Shown here: positions 40,040-48,922 of the stretch, piece after piece
Layout: the number at the start of each line of letters is the position of its first letter
Position numbering within the stretch: position 1 is the stretch's first letter
NCBI RefSeq assembly: GCF_036227205.1
Contig: NZ_CP109442.1
Coordinates: 9,238,001 to 9,302,000 of the forward strand
Direction of reading: 5' to 3'
Origin: Amycolatopsis sp. NBC_01480
GTDB taxonomy: Bacteria; Actinomycetota; Actinomycetes; Mycobacteriales; Pseudonocardiaceae
DNA: 64,000 bases
The notes under the pieces: generated by a model
Database searches by the model: none
Told to the model about the DNA's origin: nothing
Seen by the model: the letters and a program-made list of their open reading frames with translations, nothing else
Program-made: the position numbers and the translations under genes

Positions 40040-40861
40040 GTGAGCGTCCATCCCGGTGGCGCGGGCAGCCCGTTCTGGGTCGAGCTGGCCACCGCCGACC
40101 TGGACCGCAGCATGCGGTTCTACCAGCGCCTGTTCGGCTGGGAATTCCAGCGGGTCAAGTATTCCGGCGGACAGGACTACGTGCTGGCGCTGCTCGACGG
40201 CGAGCCGGTCGCGGGGCTGCGGCCGCACCCGGGCGCGATCCTGGACTGGACGCTCTACCTGGCCACCCCGGACCTCGCCTCCGCCTGCGCGCAGGTGATC
40301 CGGCTGGACGGCACCGTGCTGGAGACGCGGCCGACCATCGTGCCCGGCGTGGGCGCCAAGCTGCTGATCGACGACCCGAGCGGGGCGACCGTCGGCCTGG
40401 TCCAGCCGGCCGTGGACTACGGGTTCACCGCCGGGGTGCCCGGATCGCTGGTCTGGATCGAGTTCGTCACCCGCCAGGCCGAGATCGCCGATCGCTTCTA
40501 CAGCCGCCTGTTCGGCTACACCCAGCGCCAGGTCGGCGACGGCAGCGCGGTGGACTACAAGGTCTACTCCATCGGGCCGGACTCGGTGATCGGCCGGGTG
40601 CGGATGGCGCTGGACACTCCCGCGGACGTGCCGCCCCGCTGGATCGCGCACTTCGCCGTCGACCCCGGACTGGGCTTCGACCGGACGCTGCACGAGGCCC
40701 GCGGCGCGGGCGCGCGGCTGCGGTTCGCCCCCTATTCGTCCACTTTGGGCAAAGTCGCCGTGCTGTCCGACCCCACCGGCACCCGGTTCGCCCTCATCGA
40801 CCCGGCGCTGGCCGCGGATTGGGACTACCACTCCGCGGTCGACGACCCGTACGGCGACTGA
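40040..40861 (+). CDS. Two-domain VOC (glyoxalase/bleomycin-resistance fold) protein
   Basis: 273 aa from a GTG. Two tandem VOC modules are visible: GSPFWVELATADLDRSMRFY with QRLFGWEF near the start, and GSLVWIEFVTRQAEIADRFY with SRLFGYTQ near residue 140. Each ends with a strand such as DPSGATVGLVQP or SDPTGTRFALIDP. Such proteins are often annotated as hydroxylases or antibiotic-binding proteins, yet the real substrates are mostly unknown. It is convergent with, and 8 bp from, the flavin monooxygenase, but not in its operon. Confidence 0.82.
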   Translation: MSVHPGGAGSPFWVELATADLDRSMRFYQRLFGWEFQRVKYSGGQDYVLALLDGEPVAGLRPHPGAILDWTLYLATPDLASACAQVIRLDGTVLETRPTIVPGVGAKLLIDDPSGATVGLVQPAVDYGFTAGVPGSLVWIEFVTRQAEIADRFYSRLFGYTQRQVGDGSAVDYKVYSIGPDSVIGRVRMALDTPADVPPRWIAHFAVDPGLGFDRTLHEARGAGARLRFAPYSSTLGKVAVLSDPTGTRFALIDPALAADWDYHSAVDDPYGD

Positions 40862-40868
40862 ACTCCCC

Positions 40869-42368
40869 TTACGCGCCGAACCACTCACCGGCGGCCGCGC
40901 GGAGGGCGTCAGTGTCCGGCCGCGGTTCGCTGGACGCCCAGACCACAGAGGAATCCGGACGCAGCAGGAGCGCGGTGACGTCGGTGTCCGCCTTGGCGCG
41001 CAGCACTTCCACACCGTCCACATGCGACGCGCCCAACCCGTTCGCGGTCAAGTCGATCAGCAGCGGGCGCGCCCGCCGGACCAGCTCGCCGAGGCGGGCC
41101 GTGCCGTCCGGCGTGTGCAGTTCGAGGTCCGGCGCGGGCCAGCCGGCCAGCGGGTGGGCGTCCGCGGCGACCGGGTAACGGACGTCCGCGCCCGCGACGA
41201 GAGCCGCGAGCACCCGCACGACCCCCGGCTGGGTCAGCAGCTCGCCGAACAGCCCACGCAGGCCGGTGACGTCCTCCCCCGGCGCCAGCAACGCCGCCTG
41301 AGCCTGGGCGTACGTGATGGTCCGCTCCGCGATCGCGCGCCGCTCCGTCTCGTAGGTGTCGAGCAGGTCGGTACCCCGGACCGCGGCCGCGAGCTTCCAG
41401 CCCAGGTTGATCGCGTCCTGCAGCCCGAGGTTGAGCCCGGTGCCGCCGGCGGCGAACACGTGCGCGGCGTCGCCGACGAGGAAGACCCGGCCCTCGCGGT
41501 ACTTCTCCGCGACGCGCGTGCTGCCCCCGTTGATCCGGCGCAGCACGTGCGGTCCGTCGCCAGGCGGCGGCCCGATCGGGACGTCGGCGCCGAGCACCCG
41601 GTTGATGCTGGCCCGTATCTCGTCGAGCGTCATGGGCTTGGCGCTCTCGGGCTCGTCCCACTCGACGGTGGCGACGAGCGGCGGCCGCCCGGGCAACGGC
41701 GCGTACGAGAAGCCGCCGCGCGCGGTCCGGACCGGCAGGAAGGGCAGCACGGTCCCGTGCCCCGGCACGTTCAGCGCGCCGGTGGCCGGGTCGAGCCAGT
41801 CCGGCGGCACGGTGGCGTACGCGCTGCGGCTGGTGCTGCGGTCGTAGGTGACGCCGGGGAAGCCGATGCCCACGGCCTTGCGGACCGGGCTGTGCGCGCT
41901 GTCCGCGCCGACGACGTACCGCGTGCGCAGCTCGTACGCTTGCGAATCCGGACCGCGGACGGTGAGTGTGACACCCTCCGAATCCTGGGTGAGGCCGGTG
42001 AACTCGTGCCCGCGGCGAATCTCGACACCGAGTTCGAGGGCGCGTTTTTCCAGTACCTGCACGGTTTTCAGCTCCGGCACCGGCAGGTTGTAGATCGGGC
42101 TGTGGTCCAGGAGCCCGAGGTGCAACGGCATCGCGGCGAACATGAAGTAGCCGTTGTTGGGCCGCGGCGGGCCGGGCTGCCCGCTGAGCGGCTCGAACAG
42201 CCCGCGCCGGTCGACCATCGGCACGACCTGGCCGACCAGCCCGTTCGACCGGGGTTCCGGGTTCGGCTCGGTGCGGCGTTCGAGCACGACCGGCCGGACG
42301 CCGCCGAGCGCGAGTTCACAGGCGGCCATCAGGCCGTTGGGCCCGCCGCCGACGATCACTACGTCCAT
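40869..42368 (-). CDS. FAD-dependent aromatic monooxygenase (PHBH/polyketide hydroxylase class)
   Basis: 499 aa from the ATG of MDVVIVGGGPNG, preceded by AAGGAGAA. Class A flavoprotein monooxygenase signatures: GGGPNGLMAACEL (FAD ADP loop), GADSAHSPVRK (the DG-like motif) and GRVFLVGDAAHVFAAGGTG (GD motif), then a thioredoxin-like C-terminal domain as in polyketide oxygenases of the PgaE type and rifampicin monooxygenase. Such enzymes hydroxylate aromatic polyketides, phenols or antibiotics. A TetR gene directly upstream, on the same strand and 64 bp away, suggests substrate-induced detoxification. Confidence 0.88.
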   Translation of the reverse strand: MDVVIVGGGPNGLMAACELALGGVRPVVLERRTEPNPEPRSNGLVGQVVPMVDRRGLFEPLSGQPGPPRPNNGYFMFAAMPLHLGLLDHSPIYNLPVPELKTVQVLEKRALELGVEIRRGHEFTGLTQDSEGVTLTVRGPDSQAYELRTRYVVGADSAHSPVRKAVGIGFPGVTYDRSTSRSAYATVPPDWLDPATGALNVPGHGTVLPFLPVRTARGGFSYAPLPGRPPLVATVEWDEPESAKPMTLDEIRASINRVLGADVPIGPPPGDGPHVLRRINGGSTRVAEKYREGRVFLVGDAAHVFAAGGTGLNLGLQDAINLGWKLAAAVRGTDLLDTYETERRAIAERTITYAQAQAALLAPGEDVTGLRGLFGELLTQPGVVRVLAALVAGADVRYPVAADAHPLAGWPAPDLELHTPDGTARLGELVRRARPLLIDLTANGLGASHVDGVEVLRAKADTDVTALLLRPDSSVVWASSEPRPDTDALRAAAGEWFGA

Positions 42369-42432
42369 GGCTGTTCTCCTTTTTCCGGGCACGCCGGACA
42401 AGCCCGCCTTCGCGGGCAACCGAGTAAAAGGG

Positions 42433-43032
42433 TCAGCGCGGGTCGGGCGACCCGGCGCGGAGCTGATCGAAAACCTCGTGGAGCACGGCGACGAGCGACC
42501 GGTCCGGCTGCCGCGTCCAGTGCGCCATCGCGGTGCCGAGCCCGGCCGCGACCACCGCGGCGAGGACCTGCGGGTACAGCTCTTCGGCGGCAGTGCCGGT
42601 CCGGCCGGCGATGGCGGCGGTCAGCTCGTCCTGCGCTTGGGCGTGGGCGCGGAACACCTCGTGCTGGATCGCGGGCTGGGCGAGCAGCCCCTGGAGCGCG
42701 GTGGCGTAACCGTCGTCGCGCGGGCCGCTCTCGGCCGGCTCGAACTGCGCGACGACCGCCGCGACCAGCGCGTCCCAGAGCGGCTCGTCCGCCGGGCGCT
42801 CCCGCAGGACCTCGGCGATGCGCTGCCCACGCTCCACATGGGTGGCGACCACCGCTTCGGCCTTGCTGGTGAAGTAATTGCGGAAGGTGCGCTCGGAGAC
42901 GTTCGCCGCGGCCGCGACGTCCTCCACCGAGACGTTGTCCCACCCGCGCTCCAGTGCGAGCCGGATCGTCGCGTGGCTCAACGCGAGACGGGTCTCGCGC
43001 TTCTTGCGCTCCCGCAGCCCTTCGGAGGTCAT
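42433..43032 (-). CDS. TetR-family repressor of the flavin monooxygenase
   Basis: 199 aa. The N-terminal helix-turn-helix VEDVAAAANVSERTFRNYFT (about residues 28-55) is typical; the C-terminal ligand domain is diverse (DGYATALQGLLAQPAIQHEV). It precedes the monooxygenase gene on the same strand, so both are probably repressed together and released by the monooxygenase substrate. The ATG at 43032 was preferred to a GTG three codons earlier. An inverted repeat sits 18-55 bp upstream. Confidence 0.85.
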   Translation of the reverse strand: MTSEGLRERKKRETRLALSHATIRLALERGWDNVSVEDVAAAANVSERTFRNYFTSKAEAVVATHVERGQRIAEVLRERPADEPLWDALVAAVVAQFEPAESGPRDDGYATALQGLLAQPAIQHEVFRAHAQAQDELTAAIAGRTGTAAEELYPQVLAAVVAAGLGTAMAHWTRQPDRSLVAVLHEVFDQLRAGSPDPR

Positions 43033-43049
43033 GGTGACCACCGTAGCGA

Positions 43050-43087
43050 AACTTTCCAGAATTGCAAAGTTGCCGATTCGGAAAGTT
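43050..43087. promoter_or_regulatory. Candidate TetR operator between divergent TetR and lipase genes
   Basis: AACTTTCC (43050-43057) and its complement GGAAAGTT (43080-43087) are separated by 22 nt; a third half-site GCAAAGTT lies at 43065-43072, making AACTTT-N10-AAAGTT as an alternative pairing. The patch is AT-rich against its surroundings and lies where the TetR promoter must be. Confidence 0.5.
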
Positions 43088-43170
43088 CCTCCGGGGTGGG
43101 GAGCGCCCTACCCCGGCTCCACCGGTCCACCGGATGGGCGGCCGGGCGCCGGGCCGAAAGGCTGTCGGAC

Positions 43171-44373
43171 ATGACAAAACGCTTACGCCACAAGATCATT
43201 ACCGCGTTGACGGCCGGGGCTTGCGCCGCCGCCCTGCTGTGCGCGCCCACAATGGCCGACGCCGCGCCCAGCCACGGCGCCCTGCTCAGCGCGGTCCCCG
43301 TGCAGAGCCTCGACCAGGCCGGGGCCCGCGCCACGCTCGACGCCACGCAGTTCGGCTCGGCCACCGTGCGGTACGGGCTCGACGCGTACCGGGTCACCTA
43401 CCGGACGACCGACCGGCGCGGCCGGCCGACCACCGCGAGCGGGCTGGTCGTACTCCCCCGGACCCACGCGCCCCGGACCGCCGTGTACGAGCACGGCACG
43501 CGCAGCAACCGGGCGGACGTCGCGTCGGTGCAGGAGTCCCTTCAGGACCGGCAGGCGGGACTGGTGCTCGGCGCGGCCGGCTACGTCGCCGTCCTGCCCG
43601 ACTACCTCGGCCTCGGCACCGGGCCCGGTTTCCACCCGTACCTGGATTCCCGAACCGAGGCCTCGGCCACCCTCGACCTCCTGCGCGCGGCCCGGACGCT
43701 GACCTCGGACCAGGGCAAGCGGTTCGATCCGCGAATCTTCGTCAGCGGGTTCTCCCAGGGCGGCCAGGCGGCGATGGCGGCCGGCCAGGCGTTGCAGGGC
43801 GACGCGGACCCCGGTTTCCGGCTCGCCGCGCTGGCCCCGGTCAGCGGACCGTACGACGCCCGCGGCGCCGAGCTGCCCGGCATCTTCGACGGCCGGGTCG
43901 CCCCGGACGTCGCGGTGTTCTACCTGTCCTACTGGACCGTCTCGATGAACCGGCTGTTCCCCTTGTACGGCAAGGCTTCCGAGGTCTTCCGCGCACCGTA
44001 CGACCAGTACGCGGAGTCCCTGTTCGACGGGTCGCACAGCGAGGAGGACATCTTCCCGAGGCTCGCCGCCACCCCCGCCGCGATGTTCACCGACAGCTAC
44101 CTGAACCGGGTCCGGCACCTGTCCGGTCCCCTGCTCGACGCCGCCCGCGACAGCGACGGCACCTGCTCGGACTGGCGCCCGCGTGTCCCGGTCCGGCTCT
44201 TCGCCAGCGACGCCGACACCCAGGTGCCGATCACGAACTCCCTGAGCTGCCAACGGGATCTGCGGGCCCACGGCGTCGACGCGCCGCTCACCCGGCTCGG
44301 TGCCACCGAGCACCTTGACACGCCGACCGTCGCGCTGCCGCAGATCGTGCCCTGGTTCAACTCGCTGCGCTGA
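43171..44373 (+). CDS. Secreted lipase/esterase (alpha/beta hydrolase, LIP-type)
   Basis: 400 aa from the ATG of MTKRLRHKIITALTAG with GAAAGG nine bases upstream. A Sec signal peptide (cleavage near ADA-A, residue 32) is evident. The fold resembles secretory lipases: YEHGTRSNRADV, VAVLPDYLGLGTG, nucleophile GFSQGG (S195), acid in FASDADTQVP and histidine in EHLDTP. Two cysteines near the end (TCSDW, LSCQRD) may form a disulfide. It would hydrolyse acyl esters outside the cell. It is divergent from the TetR gene, so it may share the operator there. Confidence 0.85.
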   Translation: MTKRLRHKIITALTAGACAAALLCAPTMADAAPSHGALLSAVPVQSLDQAGARATLDATQFGSATVRYGLDAYRVTYRTTDRRGRPTTASGLVVLPRTHAPRTAVYEHGTRSNRADVASVQESLQDRQAGLVLGAAGYVAVLPDYLGLGTGPGFHPYLDSRTEASATLDLLRAARTLTSDQGKRFDPRIFVSGFSQGGQAAMAAGQALQGDADPGFRLAALAPVSGPYDARGAELPGIFDGRVAPDVAVFYLSYWTVSMNRLFPLYGKASEVFRAPYDQYAESLFDGSHSEEDIFPRLAATPAAMFTDSYLNRVRHLSGPLLDAARDSDGTCSDWRPRVPVRLFASDADTQVPITNSLSCQRDLRAHGVDAPLTRLGATEHLDTPTVALPQIVPWFNSLR

Positions 44374-44379
44374 GGCCCG

Positions 44380-45771
44380 TCACGCGTCGATCGCGGCCCG
44401 GATGACCGTCACCGCCTCGTCGATGTGCTCCCGGTGGGTGAGGTGGGACAGCACGCAGAGCCGCAGCGTCAGCCGCCCGTCCAGCCGGGTGCTGGACAGG
44501 AAGATCCGCCGCGCGGACTGGATCCGCTCCAGCAGCGCCCGGTTCGCCTCGTCACCGCCTTCACGCAGGCGGAAGACCACAGTGGACAGTTCGGGCGGGT
44601 GCGGCAGGTCCAGCGCCGGGTGCGCGGCCAGCTCGTCGTACAGGTACCGGGCCAGGTCGAGCTTTTCGTCGAGGGCGCGGCGGAACGCGTCCAGCCCGTG
44701 CAGGTGCAGCGGCAGCCAGATCCGCAGCCCGCGGTGCTCGCGGGTCAGCTCGTAGCCGAGGTGGGCGTAGTCGGGCAGGGTGTCGCCGGCGACGTCCGGC
44801 AGGTAGGCCGCGCGGTCGCCGGGGTAGGACGCGGTGAGCTGGCGGCGTTCGCGGACCAGCAGCGCGCCCGTGCCGTAGGGCAGGAACAGGCTCTTGTGCG
44901 GGTCCACGGTGATGGAGTCGGCGCGGCCGATGCCCTCGAGCCGGGCCCGGCCGCGCGCGGTGAGCTGGAAGAAGCCGCCGTAACAGGCGTCGACGTGGAA
45001 CCAGAGCCCGTGCTCGCGCGCGACCTCGGCGATCGCGCCGAGCGGATCGACCGCGCCGGCGTTGGTGGTGCCCGCCGTGCCGACGACCAGGAACGGCCGG
45101 AGCCCGGCGGCGCTGTCCGCCTCGATCGCCGCGGCCAGCGCGACCGGGTCGAGCCGCCGTCCGTCGGAGGTCGGCACGAGCCGGACGGACCGCGCGGGGA
45201 ACCCGGCGACGTGCGCGGCCTTCGCGACGCAGTAATGGGTCTGGTCCGAGACGTAGAGCCGGGCGGCGCCGGGGTCCGCGTCCGGCCCGAGCCGGTTTTC
45301 CCGGGCCGCCACCACCATCGACAGCATCGCCGCCGAACCGCCGCTGGTGAGGATCCCGGTCGCTCCCGCGGGCAGCCCGAACAGCTCGCCGAGCCAGGTC
45401 AGCACCCCGTGCTCCAGCGCGACCAGGCCCGGCGCGAAGTCGCCGATCGCGGTGAACCGGTTGAGCACCCGGGCCATCAGCTCCCCCACCGCGGAGCTGA
45501 CCAGCCCGCTGCCGGGCACGTAACCGAAGAACCGGGGACTGGCCGTTTCGATCGCGGCGCCACCGGCTTTGAACGCGAAGGACAGCACCTTGCCGACGTC
45601 GCCGGGGCTCTCCCCAGGCGGCTCGGCCACCAGATCGACGATCTCGGGGGCGGTCGCCGTGCCGTCCACCGGCGCCTGCGGCAGCCCGTCGACGAACCCG
45701 GCGAGTTCGGTGGTTACTTGGTCGAGCAGGGAGCGGAAGTCGTGACCATTCGACTCGAGATGATCAAGCAC
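44380..45771 (-). CDS. Group II pyridoxal-dependent amino-acid decarboxylase
   Basis: 463 aa from a GTG. The PLP lysine lies in VDPHKSLF (K293); FHVDACYGGF and TGILTSGGSAAMLSMVVAAR are further signatures of the aromatic-amino-acid/glutamate decarboxylase clan. RFFGYVPGSGL near residue 85 belongs to the substrate side. The likely reaction is decarboxylation of an aromatic or related amino acid, although some members are aldehyde synthases. The start was chosen for the -10 box TATCGT (45779-45784, minus strand) that ends 7 nt before it; the mRNA would be leaderless. It stands alone. Confidence 0.87.
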   Translation of the reverse strand: MLDHLESNGHDFRSLLDQVTTELAGFVDGLPQAPVDGTATAPEIVDLVAEPPGESPGDVGKVLSFAFKAGGAAIETASPRFFGYVPGSGLVSSAVGELMARVLNRFTAIGDFAPGLVALEHGVLTWLGELFGLPAGATGILTSGGSAAMLSMVVAARENRLGPDADPGAARLYVSDQTHYCVAKAAHVAGFPARSVRLVPTSDGRRLDPVALAAAIEADSAAGLRPFLVVGTAGTTNAGAVDPLGAIAEVAREHGLWFHVDACYGGFFQLTARGRARLEGIGRADSITVDPHKSLFLPYGTGALLVRERRQLTASYPGDRAAYLPDVAGDTLPDYAHLGYELTREHRGLRIWLPLHLHGLDAFRRALDEKLDLARYLYDELAAHPALDLPHPPELSTVVFRLREGGDEANRALLERIQSARRIFLSSTRLDGRLTLRLCVLSHLTHREHIDEAVTVIRAAIDA

Positions 45772-45784
45772 GGCCGGGACGATA

Positions 45785-46109
45785 GCGGGCGGGCTTCCAC
45801 GTTTCCAGACCCGTTCTGCCGCAGGATCCTTGCGGTGAAACAGAATCCGACGGCCTATTGACTTCACGCACGGTGATCGACAGGGGCGGCCAGTTGCCCT
45901 TCCGAGCCGGAAACATCTCGTCAAGTTTGCGCGAAAGTCACGAGGCCGTTTACGTCGTTCACAGTAGTGCCCCGGCGCATCCACAAGTATTACTCGCGGA
46001 ATCCCGGAACCGGTCGCCGAATGCTGCCCAAAAGACTCTCGGCGGAGGGGCGAGGGGGCTCAGGTGGCCTCAGGGCAGGGGTCAGGGTCATCCCTGTCAC
46101 GGTGGCTGC
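45785..46109. other. Intergenic stretch without a supported gene
   Basis: About 325 bp between the divergent decarboxylase and a decayed MarR-type gene. Open frames here lack coding character and recognisable domains. I see no repeat, tRNA or riboswitch; the only assignable element is the decarboxylase -10 box at its left edge. Confidence 0.5.
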
Positions 46110-46255
46110 ATGCCCCACGAGTACGAAGACCTCGAGCGGATCGTGTATCCGCTGGCCCGGCTGAACCAGTCGATGCGCCGTGCGCAGAGCAAGGCCATCG
46201 ACCCGGCAGGCGCTCCTGCCTGATCTCGCTCACCGAGCCCGGCTGGGCGGAGGCT
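46110..46255 (+). pseudogene. MarR-family regulator remnant lacking its winged helix
   Basis: MPHEYEDLERIVYPLARLNQ followed by SMRRAQSKAID is a typical first helix of actinobacterial MarR proteins. After about 33 residues the frame leaves the family, and in the next frame SCLISLTEPGWAEAD, the sequence normally found behind the wing, appears. The whole DNA-binding core, roughly 55 residues, has been deleted. The remnant then runs straight into a second truncated gene. Confidence 0.55.
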
Positions 46256-46256
46256 G

Positions 46257-46532
46257 ATGGCCGCCTACGAACGGTGCTGGGACACCTCCGCGCAGTTCCG
46301 TGGCGCGATCCGCTCGGTGACCGTGGTGTGGGGTGTCGGCTTCCTGGTGGACGCGGTGCTGCGGGCGGTCATCGTGTACCGCTTCCCGCCCGAGCAGGTG
46401 ATGGACTCACTGCTGCTTTCCCAGGCTCCGCTGCTGGCCGTGCTGGTGCTGGTGCTCGTCTACACGCGACTCCGGATGCGCCGGGTCCGCCCGATCCTGC
46501 TGCGCGAACGCGACCGGCTCCCCGTCGGCTAG
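46257..46532 (+). pseudogene. Truncated VC0807-like integral membrane protein
   Basis: 91 codons from an ATG: AYERCWDTSAQFRGAIRSVT, then VVWGVGFLVDAVLRAVIVYRF and a second helix LLAVLVLVLVYTRL. This matches the C-terminal third of VC0807-type membrane proteins, normally about 220 aa with several helices. The beginning is missing and the sequence abuts the MarR remnant, so both were probably joined by one deletion. A two-helix peptide could still be made. Confidence 0.5.
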
Positions 46533-46542
46533 GCAGCGCCGG

Positions 46543-47949
46543 TCAGTGGCCGTCGAGCGCGCGGCCGATCACGCGGGCCCCGTCCGCGAACGCTCCGGGG
46601 TTGGGGCCCGCGTAGTTGAGCCGGATGAACTGCCCGGTCGGCTCGGCCGGGAACCACTCGTGGCCCGGGCCGATCACCACTCCGGCCGCGGTGCAGTCGC
46701 GCAGGAACCGGTCGAGGTCCACAGTGTCCGGCAGCCGCGCCCAGAGGTTGAGCCCGCCCTGGGGCAAGACCTCGAGCCGTGCGCCCGGCGCGTGCTCGCG
46801 CAGGCTGGTGGCGAGCAGGTCCCGGCGCGACTTGAGCTGATGGCGCAGCCGGCGCAGGTGGGTCCGCCAGGCGGGCTGGGTGACGACGTCGAGCGCGACC
46901 GCCTGCAGCACCCCGCTGACGTACATCGATTCCGCCTGGGTGTCGGCGAGGATCCGCTTGCGCGCCGGGCCGCGGGCGATCAGCGCGGCCACGCGGACCG
47001 CCGGGGAAACGCTTTTGCTCAGCGAGCGGAGGTAAACCACGTGCCCGCCGTCGTCCAGCGCGGCGACCGGGCGCGGGTCGGCGGTGATGCCGAAGTCGTG
47101 CGCCGCGTCGTCCTCGATCAGGAACGCGCCGTGGTGGCGCACCACTTCCAGCACCCGGCCGGTCAGCTCGGGTGACCACAGCGCGCCGGTCGGGCTGGCG
47201 AAACTCGGCTGCGCGTAGAAGGCCCGCGCGCCGGACTGCTCGAACAACCGGGACAGCGCTTCGGGATCGGGGCCGCCGGGCCCGCTGGGCACCGGCACGA
47301 GGTCCACGCCGGCCTGCGCGGCGGCCAGGATCGCGCCCCAGTACGTCGGCGACTCCACCAGCAGCGGCCGTCCCGCCCCGGCGAGCGCGCGGAACGCGGT
47401 GCTCAGCCCGCCCTGGCTGCCGGGGATGACCACGACGTCGCCAGGGGTGACCGGTGACGTGCCGGCCGGGGTGACCGATTCCAGCTCCGCCGCGAACCAG
47501 GCCTGCAGGGCCGGCAGCCCGGCCGTCGCGGGCCGGTCGACCGGTGACTCGGAGCGGGCCGCGCGGGCGAAAGCCGCGCGTACCAGGCGATCCGGCAGGA
47601 GTTCGCGGTCCGGGTAACCCGAGTGCAGCGCGATCATGTCGTTCGAGACGGTCTGCAGCGCGGCCGGCTGGTCCGCGATCCGGCGGTTCGGCGAGCCGAG
47701 CGCGGCGGTCTGCCAGCCGTAGTCGTTCGGCCGGGCGGTCCGGGCGGCGCGGACGAACGTGCCCACGCCCGGGCGGCTCTCCACCACGCCCTGCCCGGCC
47801 AAGCGGCGCAACGCTTTCTGCACCGTGACCGGGCCCGCGCCGTACTCGGCGACCAGTGCGCGCGTGGACGGCACCCGCGCACCCGGCGGGGCCGTCGCGA
47901 TCCATCCGCGGAGTCCCGCGACGATCCGCGAGCTGCTATCGTCTGACAT
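46543..47949 (-). CDS. MocR-type regulator (GntR winged helix fused to class I aminotransferase fold)
   Basis: 468 aa. The N-terminal GntR winged helix (ARVPSTRALVAEYGAGPVTV, then QKALRRLAGQGVVESRPGVG) is joined to a fold type I PLP domain with LRSLSKSVSPAVRVA (K312), EDDAAHDFG and SFASPTGALWS. MocR regulators sense PLP or amino compounds through the aminotransferase domain and usually control a divergent transporter or enzyme gene. Here the partner is the EamA transporter, whose ATG overlaps this ATG on the other strand (shared CATG). Confidence 0.9.
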   Translation of the reverse strand: MSDDSSSRIVAGLRGWIATAPPGARVPSTRALVAEYGAGPVTVQKALRRLAGQGVVESRPGVGTFVRAARTARPNDYGWQTAALGSPNRRIADQPAALQTVSNDMIALHSGYPDRELLPDRLVRAAFARAARSESPVDRPATAGLPALQAWFAAELESVTPAGTSPVTPGDVVVIPGSQGGLSTAFRALAGAGRPLLVESPTYWGAILAAAQAGVDLVPVPSGPGGPDPEALSRLFEQSGARAFYAQPSFASPTGALWSPELTGRVLEVVRHHGAFLIEDDAAHDFGITADPRPVAALDDGGHVVYLRSLSKSVSPAVRVAALIARGPARKRILADTQAESMYVSGVLQAVALDVVTQPAWRTHLRRLRHQLKSRRDLLATSLREHAPGARLEVLPQGGLNLWARLPDTVDLDRFLRDCTAAGVVIGPGHEWFPAEPTGQFIRLNYAGPNPGAFADGARVIGRALDGH

Positions 47950-47995
47950 GAAGCTGGATAGTAGCGCTACTCAGAAAGCGCCGACAGTGCTATCG
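47934..47995. promoter_or_regulatory. Overlapping divergent start region with MocR-type operator
   Basis: The ATGs of mocR-like and EamA genes overlap at CATG (47947-47950). Plus-strand -10 TATCGT (47937-47942) ends 5 nt before one ATG; minus-strand -10 TACTAT (47963-47958) ends 8 nt before the other. The 12-bp palindrome AGTAGCGCTACT (47960-47971) and the direct repeat TGCTATCG (47934-47941, 47988-47995) look like MocR binding sites. Confidence 0.6.
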
Positions 47996-48922
47996 CGAGC
48001 CGGGCTCGGCTGGGGACTGCTGGGCGTCGCGGCTTTTTCTTTCACCGTGCCGTTCACGCGTGTCGCCGTGGCCGGCGGCGGGATGTCGCCGCTGTTCGTC
48101 GGATCCGCCCGCGCGGCGATCGCCGCGGTACTCGCCGCGGGCGCGCTGCTGATCACCCGGCAGCGCCCGCCGCGTGGCCGTCAGTGGGCTCGCACCGCGG
48201 TCGTCGCGGGCGGGGTGGTGATCGGTTTCCCGCTCCTGACGTCCTTCGCGCTCACCACGGCGCCGGCCGGCCACAGCGCGGTCGTGATCGCTCTGCTGCC
48301 CGCCGCGACCGCGGTGACGGCGGTACTCCGCGGACGTGAACGGCCACCGCGTTCGTTCTGGGTGATGGCCGCCGTGGGCGCGATCGCGGCCATCGGCTTC
48401 GCCGCGGCGCAGGGCGGCGGATTCGGCGAACTGCACTGGTCCGACCTGCTGTTGTTCGGCGCGGTCTTGGCGGCCGCGATCGGTTACGCGGAGGGCGGGC
48501 TGCTGGCGCGTGAGCTGGGTGCCTGGCAGACCGTGTCCTGGGCCCTGGTGCTCGCCGCGCCGCTGATGTTCGTGCTCACCGCGGTCTCGATCGTCCAACG
48601 CCCCCCGAGCGGCACGCCCGCCGGCTGGGCGGCGTTCGGTTACCTGGCGGTGGTGAGCATGTTCCTCGGTTTCTTCGCCTGGTACCGCGGTCTGGCGATC
48701 GGCCCGATGGCGCGGGTCAGCCAGGTCCAGCTCGTGCAGCCGGTGCTGACCATCAGCTGGGCGGCCCTGCTCCTGCACGAACCACTGACCTGGCCGACCG
48801 TACTGGGCGGCCTCGCGGTGGTCGTCTGCGCCGGGACTGCGGTGCGGGCCCGTCGGCGAACCGCTTCCACCGGGGAACTCAAGGGAACCGTTGTGCTGCA
48901 ACAGGAATCACCGACCCGGTGA
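47948..48922 (+). CDS. EamA/DMT-superfamily transporter
   Basis: 324 aa with about ten membrane helices in two EamA repeats (WGLLGVAAFSFTVPFTRVAV; LLFGAVLAAAIGYAEGGLLA). Family members export amino acids, their analogues or other small metabolites. The divergent MocR-type regulator suggests control by an amino compound or vitamin B6 status. No Shine-Dalgarno sequence fits the ATG, consistent with a leaderless mRNA. Its last codons overlap the convergent LysR gene by 15 nt. Confidence 0.88.
   Translation: MKLDSSATQKAPTVLSRAGLGWGLLGVAAFSFTVPFTRVAVAGGGMSPLFVGSARAAIAAVLAAGALLITRQRPPRGRQWARTAVVAGGVVIGFPLLTSFALTTAPAGHSAVVIALLPAATAVTAVLRGRERPPRSFWVMAAVGAIAAIGFAAAQGGGFGELHWSDLLLFGAVLAAAIGYAEGGLLARELGAWQTVSWALVLAAPLMFVLTAVSIVQRPPSGTPAGWAAFGYLAVVSMFLGFFAWYRGLAIGPMARVSQVQLVQPVLTISWAALLLHEPLTWPTVLGGLAVVVCAGTAVRARRRTASTGELKGTVVLQQESPTR

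Noticed and set aside
40040..40861. VOC protein as partner of the flavin monooxygenase
   Set aside because: The two genes are convergent and not co-transcribed; no shared site was seen.
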